Shown here: positions 53,629-64,000 of the stretch, piece after piece | How positions within the stretch are numbered: the first letter of the stretch is position 1 | How the letters are laid out: every line of letters starts with the position of its first letter | Source: Salminus brasiliensis | Lineage: Eukaryota > Chordata > Actinopteri > Characiformes > Bryconidae | Length of the DNA stretch: 64,000 nt | Assembly: GCF_030463535.1 (NCBI RefSeq) | Contig: NC_132894.1 | Coordinates: 12,483,433 to 12,547,432 of the forward strand | Reading direction: 5' to 3' | The notes under the pieces: generated by a model | Told to the model about the DNA's origin: nothing | The model's database searches: none | The model's input: the letters and a program-made list of their open reading frames with translations, nothing else | Program-made: the position numbers and the translations under genes

Positions 53629-53861
53629 GGTTGGTGTGGCACAACAGATAACACCACTACCTGCCAGTGAGCTACCACACCACGTGGGAGACTGGGGTTC
53701 GATTCCTGGTCTAGGTGACTGTGGGTGCTGTGCTACATCAATAAGAGTCCTTGGACAAGACTCCTAACACTACGTTGGCCCACCTCTGTAATATGAGTAA
53801 CGTTGTAAGTCGCTCTGGATAAGAGCGTCAGCTAAATGCCATAAATGAAATTAAATGAAAT
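53629..53861 (+). mobile_element. tRNA-derived SINE, copy 4, inserted in the TAG array
   Basis: Most complete copy: ggtgtggcacaacagataac at the head, GGTTCGATTCC B box at 53,697-53,707, and the tail gtcgctctggataagagcgtcagc, then gccataaatgaaattaaatgaaatg. TAG triplets lie on both sides, so it landed in the array. Confidence 0.9.
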
Positions 53862-54149
53862 GTAGTAGTAGTAATGGTGGTCATAGTAATAGTAGTAGTG
53901 GTATTAGCAATCTTAGTGGATGGAACCAATAGTACTTGTAATACTAGTAGAAATAGAAATATTATTAGTAGTAATAATAACAACAGTGGTAACAGTATAC
54001 AGAAGTATAGTAGCATTGCATTTCTACACTCCAAAACACTTACATCTATAGCATTAATAAACTGATAGCTGAGCCTGATCTTCCACACATTAAAGCAATC
54101 GCATTTTATCTCCAGCCCAGAGCTGATAAAGTAGGCCTCACTGTGCTAG

Positions 54150-54159
54150 TTTCACTTCC
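54150..54159 (-). promoter_or_regulatory. PU.1/IRF composite element (EICE-like) upstream of the V-domain gene
   Basis: The minus strand reads GAGGAAGTGAAAC; GGAAGTGAAA fits the ETS-IRF composite GGAANNGAAA. The same core is known in the immunoglobulin lambda enhancers. It is 133 bases upstream of the leader ATG. Single occurrence, no binding data. Confidence 0.45.
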
Positions 54160-54291
54160 TCTGGGTTCATCCCACAGTGTTTTCCTCATGCACTGCTAAA
54201 ACTGCCTCAGTAATCTGAGAGACCATCAGTGACCTCACACACACTGCGGCCGCTGCTTTAAACTCACAGAACTGAATTCTGCACTGCCAAA

Positions 54292-54340
54292 ATGAGTCCC
54301 AGAACTGCACTGCTTTTCTTCCTGGGTCTCACACTCCACT
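54292..54340 (+). CDS. Ig V-domain gene, exon 1 (leader)
   Basis: ATG in a good context (ccaaaATGA) opens MSPRTALLFFLGLTLH plus one base, a classic short signal peptide with a hydrophobic core, followed by the donor gtgagt. Phase 1, as in nearly all Ig-superfamily leaders. Joins in frame to the V exon at 55,593. Confidence 0.8.
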
Positions 54341-55592
54341 GTGAGTATCTGTTTTTAACATTTTATTCTTTCATTGGTATACCATTCATATTAATTATCA
54401 TTGCTGTGTATCTGTACTCCCCGCCCTGGTAGTTTCACCGTCAGTATATGACCTCTTGATGCACAATTTGCGTTAAATATACTTTTGCACTTCAGCAGTG
54501 GTCAGTTTCTCAGCCTAGCCATAAAAAAAATTAACAGCAACATCAATACCATGGCAGTGAGACTGCTGTGCTGAGAACACTGTGGTCCCACGGTCAGCAA
54601 CTGACCAACTTTGTAATGATCTATGTTGGGCATGAAAACATTATTAATCCACTTTTAAGAAAAAAAATGTCCATTGTGTTTACTTTAACAGTATTATGCT
54701 TTCACCCACCACTGACCAGATATTACATGGTGTGGGACAATTCCAACAAAGACCATGCTTTGAGATACAATCTCATTATTAGGAGATAAGTCATTAGCAT
54801 TAAGCCATTAACATGCTTTCCCAGTATTTTGAATTTATTACTTTTTTGAGATAATTTCTCAATTATAATAATTATCTCATTATTGTGATGTTTCTCATTA
54901 TTTTGAGACTTTCTTGATAATTTCATTTTGTTTACTTTAGAACATGCTCTCAGTACAATATTACTGTATGTACACTAATTGACCTCCTACACCCCATGCA
55001 TCAATAAGAAGGGACCATCAAAAGCCCAACATTGACGGTGTACACATGCGTCATTACTGTGTTAAGAATAGATCCCCAAACAACAAACTTCCAGCTATAA
55101 GTGTGGCTGTATCATTTAGTGTCATTTTTTGAGATACTTTCATTATTCTGAGATCTATACTATCATTATTCTGAGATCTATACTATCATTATTCTGAGAT
55201 ATCTGAGATACTTAAAGTCATTGTGAATTTCCCCACTGTGGTACTAAGAAAGGATTATCTTATTATTCTAAGATCTCTTTTATATATATATAAAATTATT
55301 ATTTTGAAATACTAAGCCCTTCATCTGATCCTAGATAATAAGTCATTATTTTGAGATATAAAGTTATTATTTTGAGATATTAAGTCATTATTTTGACATG
55401 CTAAATCATTATTTTGAAATACTATCATTATTCTGAGATGTTAAGCCCTTAATCTGAGATACTGTCATTATTTCAAGATACTAAGTCATTATTCTAAGAT
55501 ACTCTCCAGTTCAGTTTTTTTTTTTGAGATACTGTCTCGTTATTTTGGAATGCTAAGTCATTATCTCCAAACTACTGCACATGTTCTTCCAG
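54341..55592 (+). other. Intron of the V-domain gene with a degenerate minisatellite
   Basis: 1.25 kb. From about 55,125 it consists of decayed units of the form aagtcattattttgagatact, 20-25 bases each, with earlier related pieces from 54,770 to 54,925. No other exon seen. Confidence 0.75.
55125..55575. repeat. Degenerate minisatellite, unit about 22 bases
   Basis: More than a dozen variants of cattattctgagat / tcattattttgagatac in tandem. Three near-identical units stand at 55,140-55,200 (atctatactatcattattctgag). Confidence 0.75.
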
Positions 55593-55933
55593 GCTTTCTA
55601 TGGCAAACATCCACAAGTGTCTCAGTCAAACAGGGCAAAAACGTCACTCTGACCTGCCCTCTGAAGACCAGCCTCAGTATAGGCATGGTGAGCTGGTACA
55701 AGCAGAATCCAGGAGAAGGACCCAACATGCTGCTGAGCTACAACGTCACCATGCCCTGGACCGTGCGCTATGCTGAAGGCCTTAACCCACACCGGTATGT
55801 GGTGTTAGTCAGACACTTGTCCAGAGCACATCACCGCCTGCACATCATCACCACTGAGGAAAAGGACACAGCAACGTATTACTGCAGCTATTCAGAAAAG
55901 ATGAATGATGGACAAAAGATGCCGTTGGCGTAG
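55593..55933 (+). CDS. Ig V-domain gene, exon 2 (V domain with own stop; VpreB-like arrangement)
   Basis: After the acceptor gttcttccag the frame completes the split Cys codon and continues for 112 residues to TAG, giving a 129-residue product. Canonical V residues: Cys38, Trp51 (SWYKQNPGEGP), Asp108 and Cys114 in EEKDTATYYC. Sequons at N33 and N67. After Cys114 come only 15 residues, SYSEKMNDGQKMPLA, with no J motif (FGXG) and no donor before the stop. Neither a heptamer CACAGTG nor a nonamer follows at 12- or 23-base spacing. It is thus a secreted single V domain as in VpreB, or an unrearrangeable relic V segment. Similarity to TCR/Ig/NITR V domains does not decide the class. Confidence 0.8.
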
Positions 55934-55984
55934 CAGGGACTGAAGAAGCTGATAAGATGTAAACACTCTTGGGAAAAAAGTGCT

Positions 55985-56215
55985 ATAATTGGGTCTTTGA
56001 GAAATTCAAAAAAGGAACCACTTTTGGTTGCATAAAGCACCAGGTTCTTAACAGAGCTGCAGGGGTGTGATGAAACTCTATACTGGTAAAGAACCTAACA
56101 TCAAGTGATGGTTCTTTAGACCTATAAAAGATTCTTCACACTCATACAGCTTTATTACGAACAAGGCTCTTCATGAAACCAAGAGTGGTTCTTCTATGGC
56201 ACCTCTGTTTTTAGA
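55985..56215. repeat. AAGAACC-type palindromic dispersed repeat in the V-gene 3-prime UTR
   Basis: Left arm caaaaaaggaaccacttttgg, right arm ccaagagtggttcttctatgg, complementary in part, with ggtaaagaacctaac and aaagattcttcacactc in the middle. A MITE-like family also seen at 16.1 and 42.6 kb. Confidence 0.65.
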
Positions 56216-56278
56216 AGTCTATGTGCATTAAAGTGTGTGTACATCTCATGGCCTTCTCCCCAAACCCAACCAGAACTG

Positions 56279-56284
56279 AATAAA
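56279..56284 (+). terminator. Poly(A) signal of the V-domain gene
   Basis: AATAAA, 346 bases after the stop codon, supporting a self-contained two-exon transcript. An AAGAACC-type dispersed repeat (55,985-56,215) makes up most of the 3-prime UTR. Confidence 0.55.
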
Positions 56285-59200
56285 CACGGTTATCAAGAAC
56301 TGGTGCTGATTTATTTATATATTTAAAGGTCTCAATTTCAAGGTTTTTTCACTGGGCTGCCAAAAATAACAGACAAACCAACATGTGGCTGGCAGTTGTT
56401 ATTAGCTGTGTAAGTGTGTGTGTGTGTGTGTATGTGTGTGTGTTTGCATAACTTTTTGAGACAAAATAAATTCCAGAATTATGGGATGAAAAATGTAGAT
56501 TTTGCAAGTATGGACCATGCCCGGAGCTGGAAAGGGAGGGGGGTAAACTCTGGAGACTTTGGGCTGTGGTGGATTGGTAATGAATGCATGTAGCCCATTA
56601 CTGAGGTGAGCAAAGAAGAAGAAGAAAGGAGGACACGGATTGGTGGTGGGTGTGATGTGGTTCAACACAAAGGTAAAGTGAGAGAGGAAGGTACATATAA
56701 AGCTGAGAAAGAGGAGTTAAGGCATGGAACATCTGGTCATCTGGTTGACATTGTCCTACAAAAGTCTGTCTCCATTATAGCTGCAGTAAGTCTTCTTGGA
56801 AGGCTTATGCTATTGTAACATTCAGTCTTGAGAGCATCAGTTAGCACAGGTACTGATGCTGAATGATTCCAGTTAATGGGCACCTTATTCCACTGTTTCT
56901 AATTAATAATAATCCTTTATACCCCTGTAGCTGACCCTTGACATTGAGCTGGTGACTTTAAGGCCTCGGTATAGTTCATTTGCCTGGCATCAACAAACCA
57001 AATGACGGAATTGTGGAAAAAAAAGCGAAGCATTTATCTGGTTGCTATCCTCTTTCAATAGTACCATAAAATGCCATAGCGCCACCTGCAGTACTGGAAT
57101 GTGTGAATGTGGTGTGTGGACACAGGCAAAAACGGAAACGCACAAAGTCGGTAAGCTTGCGAGCTTCGTTTTGCTGAAGCTATACCAAGGCCTTTAGATG
57201 GCCTCATTGGCTGCACCACAGCATCTCATTCTGTTAGCAGTGCTTTTCTCTACAAGACTGAACACCTGATTCAACAGTCACACCTTAGCTGAAGGTAGCT
57301 GAATTCACTGATGGTGAATACATTGATGATGTCTGGATACATTTGGACAATACAGTGTATACATACTAAGTGTGGCCATAGCAGTATTTAGTGGAAACAC
57401 AAACCCAGGACTAAAAACCTTAACAAATATCCATTTGGTATCACAGAGCTTATAATGACCTTTCATTTTATATTTAGGACCTTGCCTAGTGCCTAGACCC
57501 ACTCTGTTTCCATTCTCCTCGTTAAATCATATTATATATCGAATATTTATTTTTTTAAAGAATCCTTTCCAGACAAATCAACAGATGTGTTGCGGTGTTG
57601 CTCACAGACTTTGCAGTAGGTTCTTTGCAGAAGTAGCTGTAGTGTACCAGAGCCATGGGTGCATCTGGCTCGCATTCAATGCCAACGGCTCTTTCCTGTT
57701 TTTTTTTACAGCTTCCAACTGAACAACTGTCAGAAAGTCTTGTTTTTAATATGCAACTGTGTGGCAGTAATACAACTTTGGAAAACACAGACCTCAGAGT
57801 TTACAATGAACCCCTCTTAAAAACCTCTTCCTGACATAAAGAGGAAAATATCCATATTTTAGGCAAGCATTTATATAAAATATCAAGCATGCAGAAAAAA
57901 AGTTCATGTGACATTTGTAATATCCAATACAATAACTCTCTATAATAGCAGATTTACATTGTTTAGACACATTACTCCACATGGCTGAAGTTGGGGGTGG
58001 AGGTGTGGACCTGTGGAGGGGGGGTTGTGTAGCACTAGATCACCCAAAAACACTTGGGATCACGCGACCTAACGGCCCTCACACACATCTTTTTCAGTTC
58101 GTGCATGAGTGAGAATGAAAGCGCAGACACTGATCACAGCTTTACTGTTACTGAGGTAAGTAACAACTTACTGCTAATAAAACTGGACATCGTAATGTGC
58201 CACAGCTTTACTGCACTAGTAGCCTTCTCTCTTTATTTAATCCCTAATGCAGAAAGGCCAATGTGTAATGATTCAGTAATGTCTGTATAAACCGGTTGAG
58301 CTATTCTTTGATAATAACACTTTGTAAAAACACTTTAGGCTGTTTAAGAGGTCAGACACTGAGTGTAAAGTTTTTCTACTGTATTTGAACTGGAAAGTGA
58401 AATAATGTGAAATGATTTGTTGAATTCACTTGGTTCAAAAGTTCATAACAGTAACTGTTTCTATACACATGAATAAAATTCCACCATCAGAGCTCAGTCT
58501 TTACGTTTACTTACCTTTTTTAGGAATATGTTTCATTCTTATGAAAATGATGGACATGCTTGAATCAAGGACACTCAACGCCTCACTTTTCCAGTGGAGA
58601 AAAGAAGCTCAAGGTGTTCTTTAAAGTGTGCAGAGCGCTGGAGTGAATGAATTAGTCTGGAGTTGTTTTGTCAGCAGAAGGCGGCTGACGGGTCTGTGGA
58701 AGAAAAGCATTCTGAATCTCTGAAGCAGAAAAACAGAAAGCTGCTCCACTTTCCTTCCTTATGTTTTACTGGAGAAAAAGTCCAGCATTTGAAGTCCTTT
58801 AGATACCCTTTGGGACACAGCCAGTAGCCAAGTAGACATAAATATAAGGCATTGCACGTATATACAACACTGGGCTAGTAAACATAAATACAGTCAAAAG
58901 TAGCAAGAATTTCTCAGTTTGAAGAAAGTGGTGGGTAGTTTGTGAGCTAGTTTGAAGAACGTTTTAGGAAGGAAAGTTTGGGTCCAGAGTTTCTCCTGTT
59001 GGCTCTCAGTCAGTGCATGGATTTGTCCAATTCCATCAACAGCTCACCTGAGTTACCCCCGAAAAAGCCTATATAAGTGTTTACAAAAGTGTTATTACAA
59101 GCTTCTGTTACCAAAAAATAGCCCCACCAGTTTATACAGAAGTCCCTGTAGTTACTGGGTGAAATGCCTCTCTGCATTAATGGGTTAAAGAAGTATTTAT

Positions 59201-60994
59201 CAGTCCAACAAGGTGTTGGATGATGACTACAAATAATACAAGACTCGTCCTTTCTGTTTTTGTTTGTTTGCTTTGTTTTTATGACTGAATATGGAAATCA
59301 GTCATTGGAGCACACATTGAAAATTGAATGTAAGGAGTAAGGATGACAGTAGGAGACATGTTTTATTTAACTTTGAAGTTAGAATTTATTATTATTATTA
59401 AGAATATATATTTTTTACCATGTCAATGACATCCAGCCAGAAACAGACATAGCTGCAGTGCTTTAAACATGTGGGTTTGGGGGTTTCTGAGGGTTGATGT
59501 TTTTTTTTGGAACTGTTTCTAACTTCCTGGACTTCCTCTACAGTTGCAAAGTGTAAGCCACTTTCACACCACTGTCCTAACTTAAAAAAATTGGGCTTTG
59601 GGCTTCCCCTCATTGAGAGATGTACACATGCATTTGTTGGTAAGACTTTTCAAAATGTTTTCAACTGACCTCCTGGGCCTACTGGGTTTAAATAAATATT
59701 GTGATTAAAAAGAATATCCACCTCCTGGAAAACTCTATGAATATCGCCCACATGATCCAACCAGAGTTCAACCAGTTCTAATGGCAGTGTGGGCCTTGTG
59801 TCAGCAGGAGACAGGGAAGGGTGTCAGTATTGGCTCAGCCTTACCCTCATGTCTGTCCTCCTGACTGCAGTTTTCATCTCTCTGATAACTCTCAATGTGC
59901 TCGTTCACATGTTCTGTGCTCTCTCCCCACTTTCTGCCTTTTCCCTGTTTCCCAGGTGTTATCAGTATCTAGCCCCGCCCCTCTTGTCACTGTTGCCAGG
60001 TGTTCATTGTTCTGTTTCTGACTCTGTAGCTCTTTGTTTCGGCCTACGTAAAGGTCTGTCTGATATCTGTCTAAAGGTGGTGTATCTATAGGGCTTCAAA
60101 TGCCAGCTACAGTATAATATAAGGAAAAGTTTCTGTTTTTCTGCTTCAGAGGTTTGGAATTTGTTTCTCGCTCAGACTCGTCAACCACCATCTGCTGCCA
60201 AAACAACTCAAAACTCATTCATTCACTCCAGCTCTAAATAGTTTTTCTGTGCTTGTTCTGCACACTTTAAAGAACACCTGGAGCGTCTCTGAAAAATACA
60301 TTGACTGTCCATCATTTTCATATGAATGGAATATATTACGTAAGCGCAATGAAAGTAAGAGAGCGTTGATGCAATATATAACCACACTTTCACATTTTAT
60401 ACTATAAATAAATGTCTATAACAGTAAGAAATTGTTCTACAGCATTCATAAGGCACTATAAACACACACAAACAAATTAAAGCAAAAGAACACGACAGAT
60501 AGTGTTAACGTAAAAATAACAGCGCGGCTGTGAAAAAGTAGGACCTTAAATGTTTTATTGCTGTTGTTTTATATTTAAGTTTGGAAAATAAATAAAGTAA
60601 TAAATAGTCAAAGTAAAAAATGAGCCGTGAACTTAGCATTTAATATTGAATTTAATATGTTGTAATGTTAGCATTTCCTTCCGCCAAGTTACAGTTCCTT
60701 AACATCAGCTTCTTCACAGCACCGAACTTCCCTCACTGCTCAGCCTGCGGCTCCTTCGCCAGCTCCTCACACAGGCCAAGATATTAAACTCTGTTTCCCA
60801 CTCGTTTGTTTGTTGTTATTGTGTTTTCTTGTTTAATCCTTTTAATTAAACATCGTTTTAGGTCAGTCTTGCTTTTTTGATTTATCTTACTTATTGGACG
60901 GAGTTATACAGCGGAGTGATACAGTGTTTGTGAAAAAAACGCTTCTTAACTAATAGGCCGGAACTAACTGTTATATACTGTATATATACGGAAC

Positions 60995-61091
<97 letters not shown>

Positions 61092-62013
61092 AAACAGTTC
61101 GTTCATGCGCGTTACACCGAAATTAATTCCACCACTTTACAGACGAGCGTTTAATTCGCAGTATTAGTGTACACATTGTTTGTCTGTCTGTGTTATTTCT
61201 GTGGTTTCCTGAAGCTTTCATAAACTCTTAAAGACTCCATAATGTGTACACGTTTGTCGTCGCTTACGCACTCTGCGTAACGCGCTCGTGCAGGTGGACG
61301 GATATCGCGGAACAGCGCCCTCTACGGTCTCAGAATTCGGCGCTCACAGATTTTGGTGTAACACCGGCCTCGCGCGCTGATTGGTTGAAATGCGTTCTAA
61401 TATCAGTTGAAAAAAAAAAAAACTAACATGAAAACTTCAGGATTTCTACGTTCACAGCTCAGTTTACTTATTTCGCACTTTAGTTATTTCTTGAGCTGTT
61501 GTATTAAAGCAATAGAGCACTTAATAACTTCTATTTTATATTTAACATTTATGTACATAAAGATATACACATTTTTATTAAGTCATAAACAATTGTCTTA
61601 CAGCTACAAACACCTCGTAGCTACAAATACGTCTAAGGTCTTAGAATGAGAATGACTAAATAATAATAATAATCATAATAATAATAATAATACCGGTAAT
61701 GACAATGACAAACATCTTGGTAACTGCTTGCAAAGATATAAGTTATAAAAGGCAACATTAAAATGACAATATATCATTATTGCACTAGATAGGTCAACTT
61801 ATAGCCCAGACTAAGTTTCTTTGATCCTGGCAAAATGATGTTACAAATGTGTTACGAACACTTAATAATGCATATGTTTACAATGAATAATGTCTAATAA
61901 ACATGGGTAAACATGCATTGTTATACAAGTGTATAGCTATGCTTAGAACATCCCACAACCCTATTATTTTAACATGTTATAAAGGTTAAGCATAAAGGTC
62001 TGTGTTTTAACAG
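56285..62013. other. Spacer between the V-domain gene and the J-C exons
   Basis: GT run at 56,413-56,443. Dispersed-repeat pieces with ataaaccggttgagctattc at 58,287 and the inverted atagccccaccagtttatac at 59,118. A GC-richer repeat-like patch at 59,790-60,060. CA/TA array at 61.0 kb. A leader-like frame MKTSGFLRSQLSLLISHF opens at 61,428, but no in-phase donor leading to the J-like exon was found, so it is not called. Confidence 0.55.
60999..61091. repeat. (CA)n-(TA)n-(CA)n microsatellite
   Basis: CA run, TA run, then CA run. Confidence 0.95.
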
Positions 62014-62081
62014 CTTAAGCCACGCAGAGCTGGAGCAGAAGATGATTTCCTTTAGTCGAGGTGTTAATCTGGTAGTTAAAG
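62014..62081 (+). CDS. J-like exon of an Ig light-chain-like gene
   Basis: 68 bases between an ordinary acceptor (ctgtgttttaacag) and the donor gtaagc. The reading LSHAELEQKMISFSRGVNLVVK ends like a J segment: F-S-R-G in place of F-G-X-G, then V-N-L-V-V-K. It joins in phase 1 to the C exon at 62,173. No 12- or 23-spaced heptamer/nonamer precedes it (best nonamer-like string GGTCTGTGT at 61,997 has no heptamer at either distance). The splice acceptor in place of a recombination signal is as in lambda-5 exon 2. The upstream exon it would join (phase 2) is not identified. Confidence 0.55.
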
Positions 62082-62172
62082 GTAAGCAAAGTGCCCTTTC
62101 TCTTCACTTTACTCTAAAGTGACACCAGTTGAAGAATAACTATCCATATAATCAGTGATTTGTGCCCCACAG

Positions 62173-62525
62173 CCATTAAAATCAGGACTCCTGAAGTGCA
62201 GGCTCCTGAAGTGCAGATTTTGGTTCCTACTGGACCACAGATGGAAACTTCCAACACAGCTGTGCTTACCTGTATCATCAGAGGACTACACACCAATCTG
62301 ATGAGCATCACTTGGAAGATTAATGACACCGCTGTGGCGCAGAAGCACACCAGCAGCGATGTGTTTAAACAGCCTGACGGCACGTTCACTGCTTTAGGAT
62401 TCTACTCGGCTCCCCTGCAGGACTGGAAGAGGGATGATGTGTACAGGTGTGAGGTGAAGCAAGGAGGGTTCACTTACTTCAAAGAAGTCTGGCACTCTCT
62501 CTGCGGCCAGTTTTTCAGTTTGTGA
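62173..62525 (+). CDS. C1-type immunoglobulin constant domain, light-chain-like, terminal exon
   Basis: After the acceptor tgccccacag the frame gives 117 residues (first codon split) and a TGA. Intradomain Cys34 and Cys93, Trp48 (SITWKIND), the DGTF stretch, DWKRDDVYRCEV, and a late Cys111 in HSLCGQFFSL. Length, C1 strand pattern and a cysteine close to the C-terminus resemble Ig light-chain constant domains, where that cysteine bonds the heavy chain. There is no connecting peptide or membrane exon in the frame, unlike TCR chains. One sequon at N51. The N-terminal PEVQAPEVQ is a small in-frame duplication. Expected to be secreted or held by a partner if a leader exon is supplied. Confidence 0.8.
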
Positions 62526-64000
62526 TTCTTATGCGATTAAGGCTGAACTTTGGCCTAAGTATTAGAATTGTAAATTTCCATTGTTAAAATGTTCATGTCA
62601 ACTGTTTATGTCCACCGTATGTTTATATTTACTGTATAGGCCTTGATCAAATGTCTTAGACACCTTTCTGATGTTAAGTGATTGTTAGTTTTATTCATCT
62701 TATTTTTTCTGTTAACATTAATTTTGTTCATTTCCCACAACACTCAAAAACCCAAATAATGACCTTACCAAAGTAGTCCCAGGGACCACAGTAATATACA
62801 TAGTAAACATATCAATGTTTGAAAGCTACAAGAACTTAAAGTCTGACTGATGTGAAGCACCAAAAGCTACTTCAGCTACTCCTTTTGGCAATATGTCTTC
62901 TCTACAGGGACTAGACAAGCAAGAAAGGGTGTCCAAAAACATTTGAACATATGTTGAATCACATACCTTGTGATTGTAAGCACTTCCTTCCAAAATGCCT
63001 TTTGCTTATCATATGTTTTGCACACTAAAGACATTGGGCCTTATTGACCAGTATCATCTTTTCTTAAGACTTTTATTAAATGTCTTATGAAAAGTGTTCT
63101 TGAGAAACATCCTAACAAGAGGTCAACCACAGATTCCGGATGTATTTTAAACCTGGTTCACAGCTCTGCTGTTAGAACTGAGGTAACTTCATCACATATG
63201 CTGTTCATAGACCTGAAATTGGGGTATAGTATGGTGGGGGTCCCATGGACTTTGCCATGTTCCATTACCAGGTCTATCTCTGTAAGATTGTGTATCCAAC
63301 ATGCTTTGCCCATGAAACTCTAGGAGACTGGTCATGCTTCCCATACGTTCCAATATACCTTACAGAGATGTTGAGTTTATCCAGATGTGTCTTCATGTGT
63401 ACCATGTATGTTTAAGCAAAGGCGGGGGCTGATTTTCACCCCTTATTAATGACACCTGGGCCAGGTGATCAATGTCCCACATATGGGAACTGTTACAACA
63501 GGTGACATGTCTCCACCAGCGTCAATAACAAATCTACCTTGTGCTGGGTTTAAAACATAAGGCTTTTCTTTGTCTAGGGAGAAAGAGCAGAGGGGCACCG
63601 AGAATCTGCAGACTCTCTCTCCACTGCATCTGAAAGACAGTGGTTACGAGTCTCCTTTGAAGAGAAGTCCTTCCAAGAACCCCTCAGAATGATGAAGGTG
63701 TCCTCATAAATTGGACACCTTCCCAAATGAGAGCACAAATTGATGATTGTCAGAATCTTAAATATTAATATAACTCTATTTTGAGGTGACATTGCTCATG
63801 AGCATCCCCAACCATTCATTGTTAGTTTACATTTTAAGCCAAAACAGCAGGGGGCGATCTGACCACTTTTCTTTCATATATGCATCAAAAGAGAAATTCA
63901 GGGAAATTCAGGGAAATCCTGTTGGAGTAATAACTGGGGAAACACTAAGGACATACATAAAACCTTAGTGAATATATTTTCCACCAACAGGACCAACATT
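62526..64000. other. Downstream of the C-domain exon
   Basis: No membrane exon, further Ig domain or convincing poly(A) signal recognised in the first 500 bases. From about 63,030 the sequence looks like a dispersed repeat (ttgggccttattgacc). Otherwise unremarkable to the window edge. Confidence 0.5.

Noticed and set aside
52769..53767. Long open frames rich in Val/Leu or Ser/Asn on both strands
   Set aside because: Pure translation of the TAG/TGG trinucleotide array; all frames stay open because the repeat lacks certain stops.
54139..54179. CACTGTG (54,139-54,145) and CACAGTG (54,173-54,179), perfect RSS heptamers in inverted arrangement
   Set aside because: They lie upstream of the V leader, not next to V or J coding ends, and no nonamer was seen at 12- or 23-base spacing. 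Probably chance.
55900..55935. ACAAAAGAT after the V domain as a possible RSS nonamer
   Set aside because: The heptamer position 12 bases upstream reads CAGAAAA, which matches CACAGTG at only three places. Not a credible signal.
59789..60091. Frame starting MSVLLTAVFISLITLNVLV as a leader for the J-C gene
   Set aside because: It lies in a repeat-like GC-rich patch; I found no donor in the phase needed by the J-like exon.
61407..61649. MKTSGFLRSQLSLLISHF frame at 61,428 as a leader exon
   Set aside because: The hydrophobic start is suggestive, but no gt donor of suitable strength and phase follows.

Overview
The window looks like nuclear DNA from a ray-finned fish, probably a teleost and possibly an ostariophysan (characin or catfish group; this narrower guess is weak). 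Coding sequence is sparse and split into short exons with canonical GT-AG sites. The rest is AT-rich and full of fish-type repeats: Tc1/mariner, hAT and piggyBac relics, tRNA-derived SINEs, a LINE 3-prime fragment, and long CA/TA and TAG microsatellites. No bacterial-type operons, CRISPR arrays, tRNA or rRNA genes were found.

Positions 1-31,317, minus strand: the first five coding exons of WDR18, a WD-repeat protein of the Rix1/PELP1-TEX10-WDR18 pre-60S ribosome machinery. The exons encode 247 residues in one open frame and the gene runs off the left edge. Introns 3 and 4 are 10.8 and 14.4 kb and are filled with repeats. A ZNF143/STAF-like motif and an ETS-like site lie just upstream of the ATG. 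Positions 31.4-39.3 kb are intergenic, with transposon relics.

Positions 39,336-47,975, minus strand: a five-exon gene whose reconstructed product is 235 residues. It has a short cytoplasmic tail, one N-terminal membrane anchor, an ectodomain rich in coiled coil with five cysteines and five N-glycosylation sequons, and a C-terminal hydrophobic stretch like a GPI-attachment signal. This double-anchored layout is that of tetherin (BST2). The promoter side has a TATA-like box and, farther upstream, a near-consensus ISRE. I call it tetherin-like by architecture only.

Positions 48-54 kb: repeats, including a large inverted duplication inside a TAG-trinucleotide array.

Positions 54,150-62,525, plus strand: immunoglobulin-type exons. 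A leader exon and a V-domain exon encode a 129-residue protein that ends in a short non-Ig tail with its own stop codon and poly(A) signal. About 6 kb further on come a J-like exon and a C1-type constant-domain exon that ends like an Ig light chain, with a late cysteine and no membrane exon. No recombination signal sequences are visible next to the V or the J. The V-only plus J-C layout resembles the mammalian surrogate light chain genes (VpreB and lambda-5/IGLL1), although a decayed light-chain cluster is the main alternative. A PU.1/IRF-type composite element sits upstream of the V leader. The 39-63 kb part may therefore be a small immune gene neighbourhood beside the housekeeping gene WDR18.
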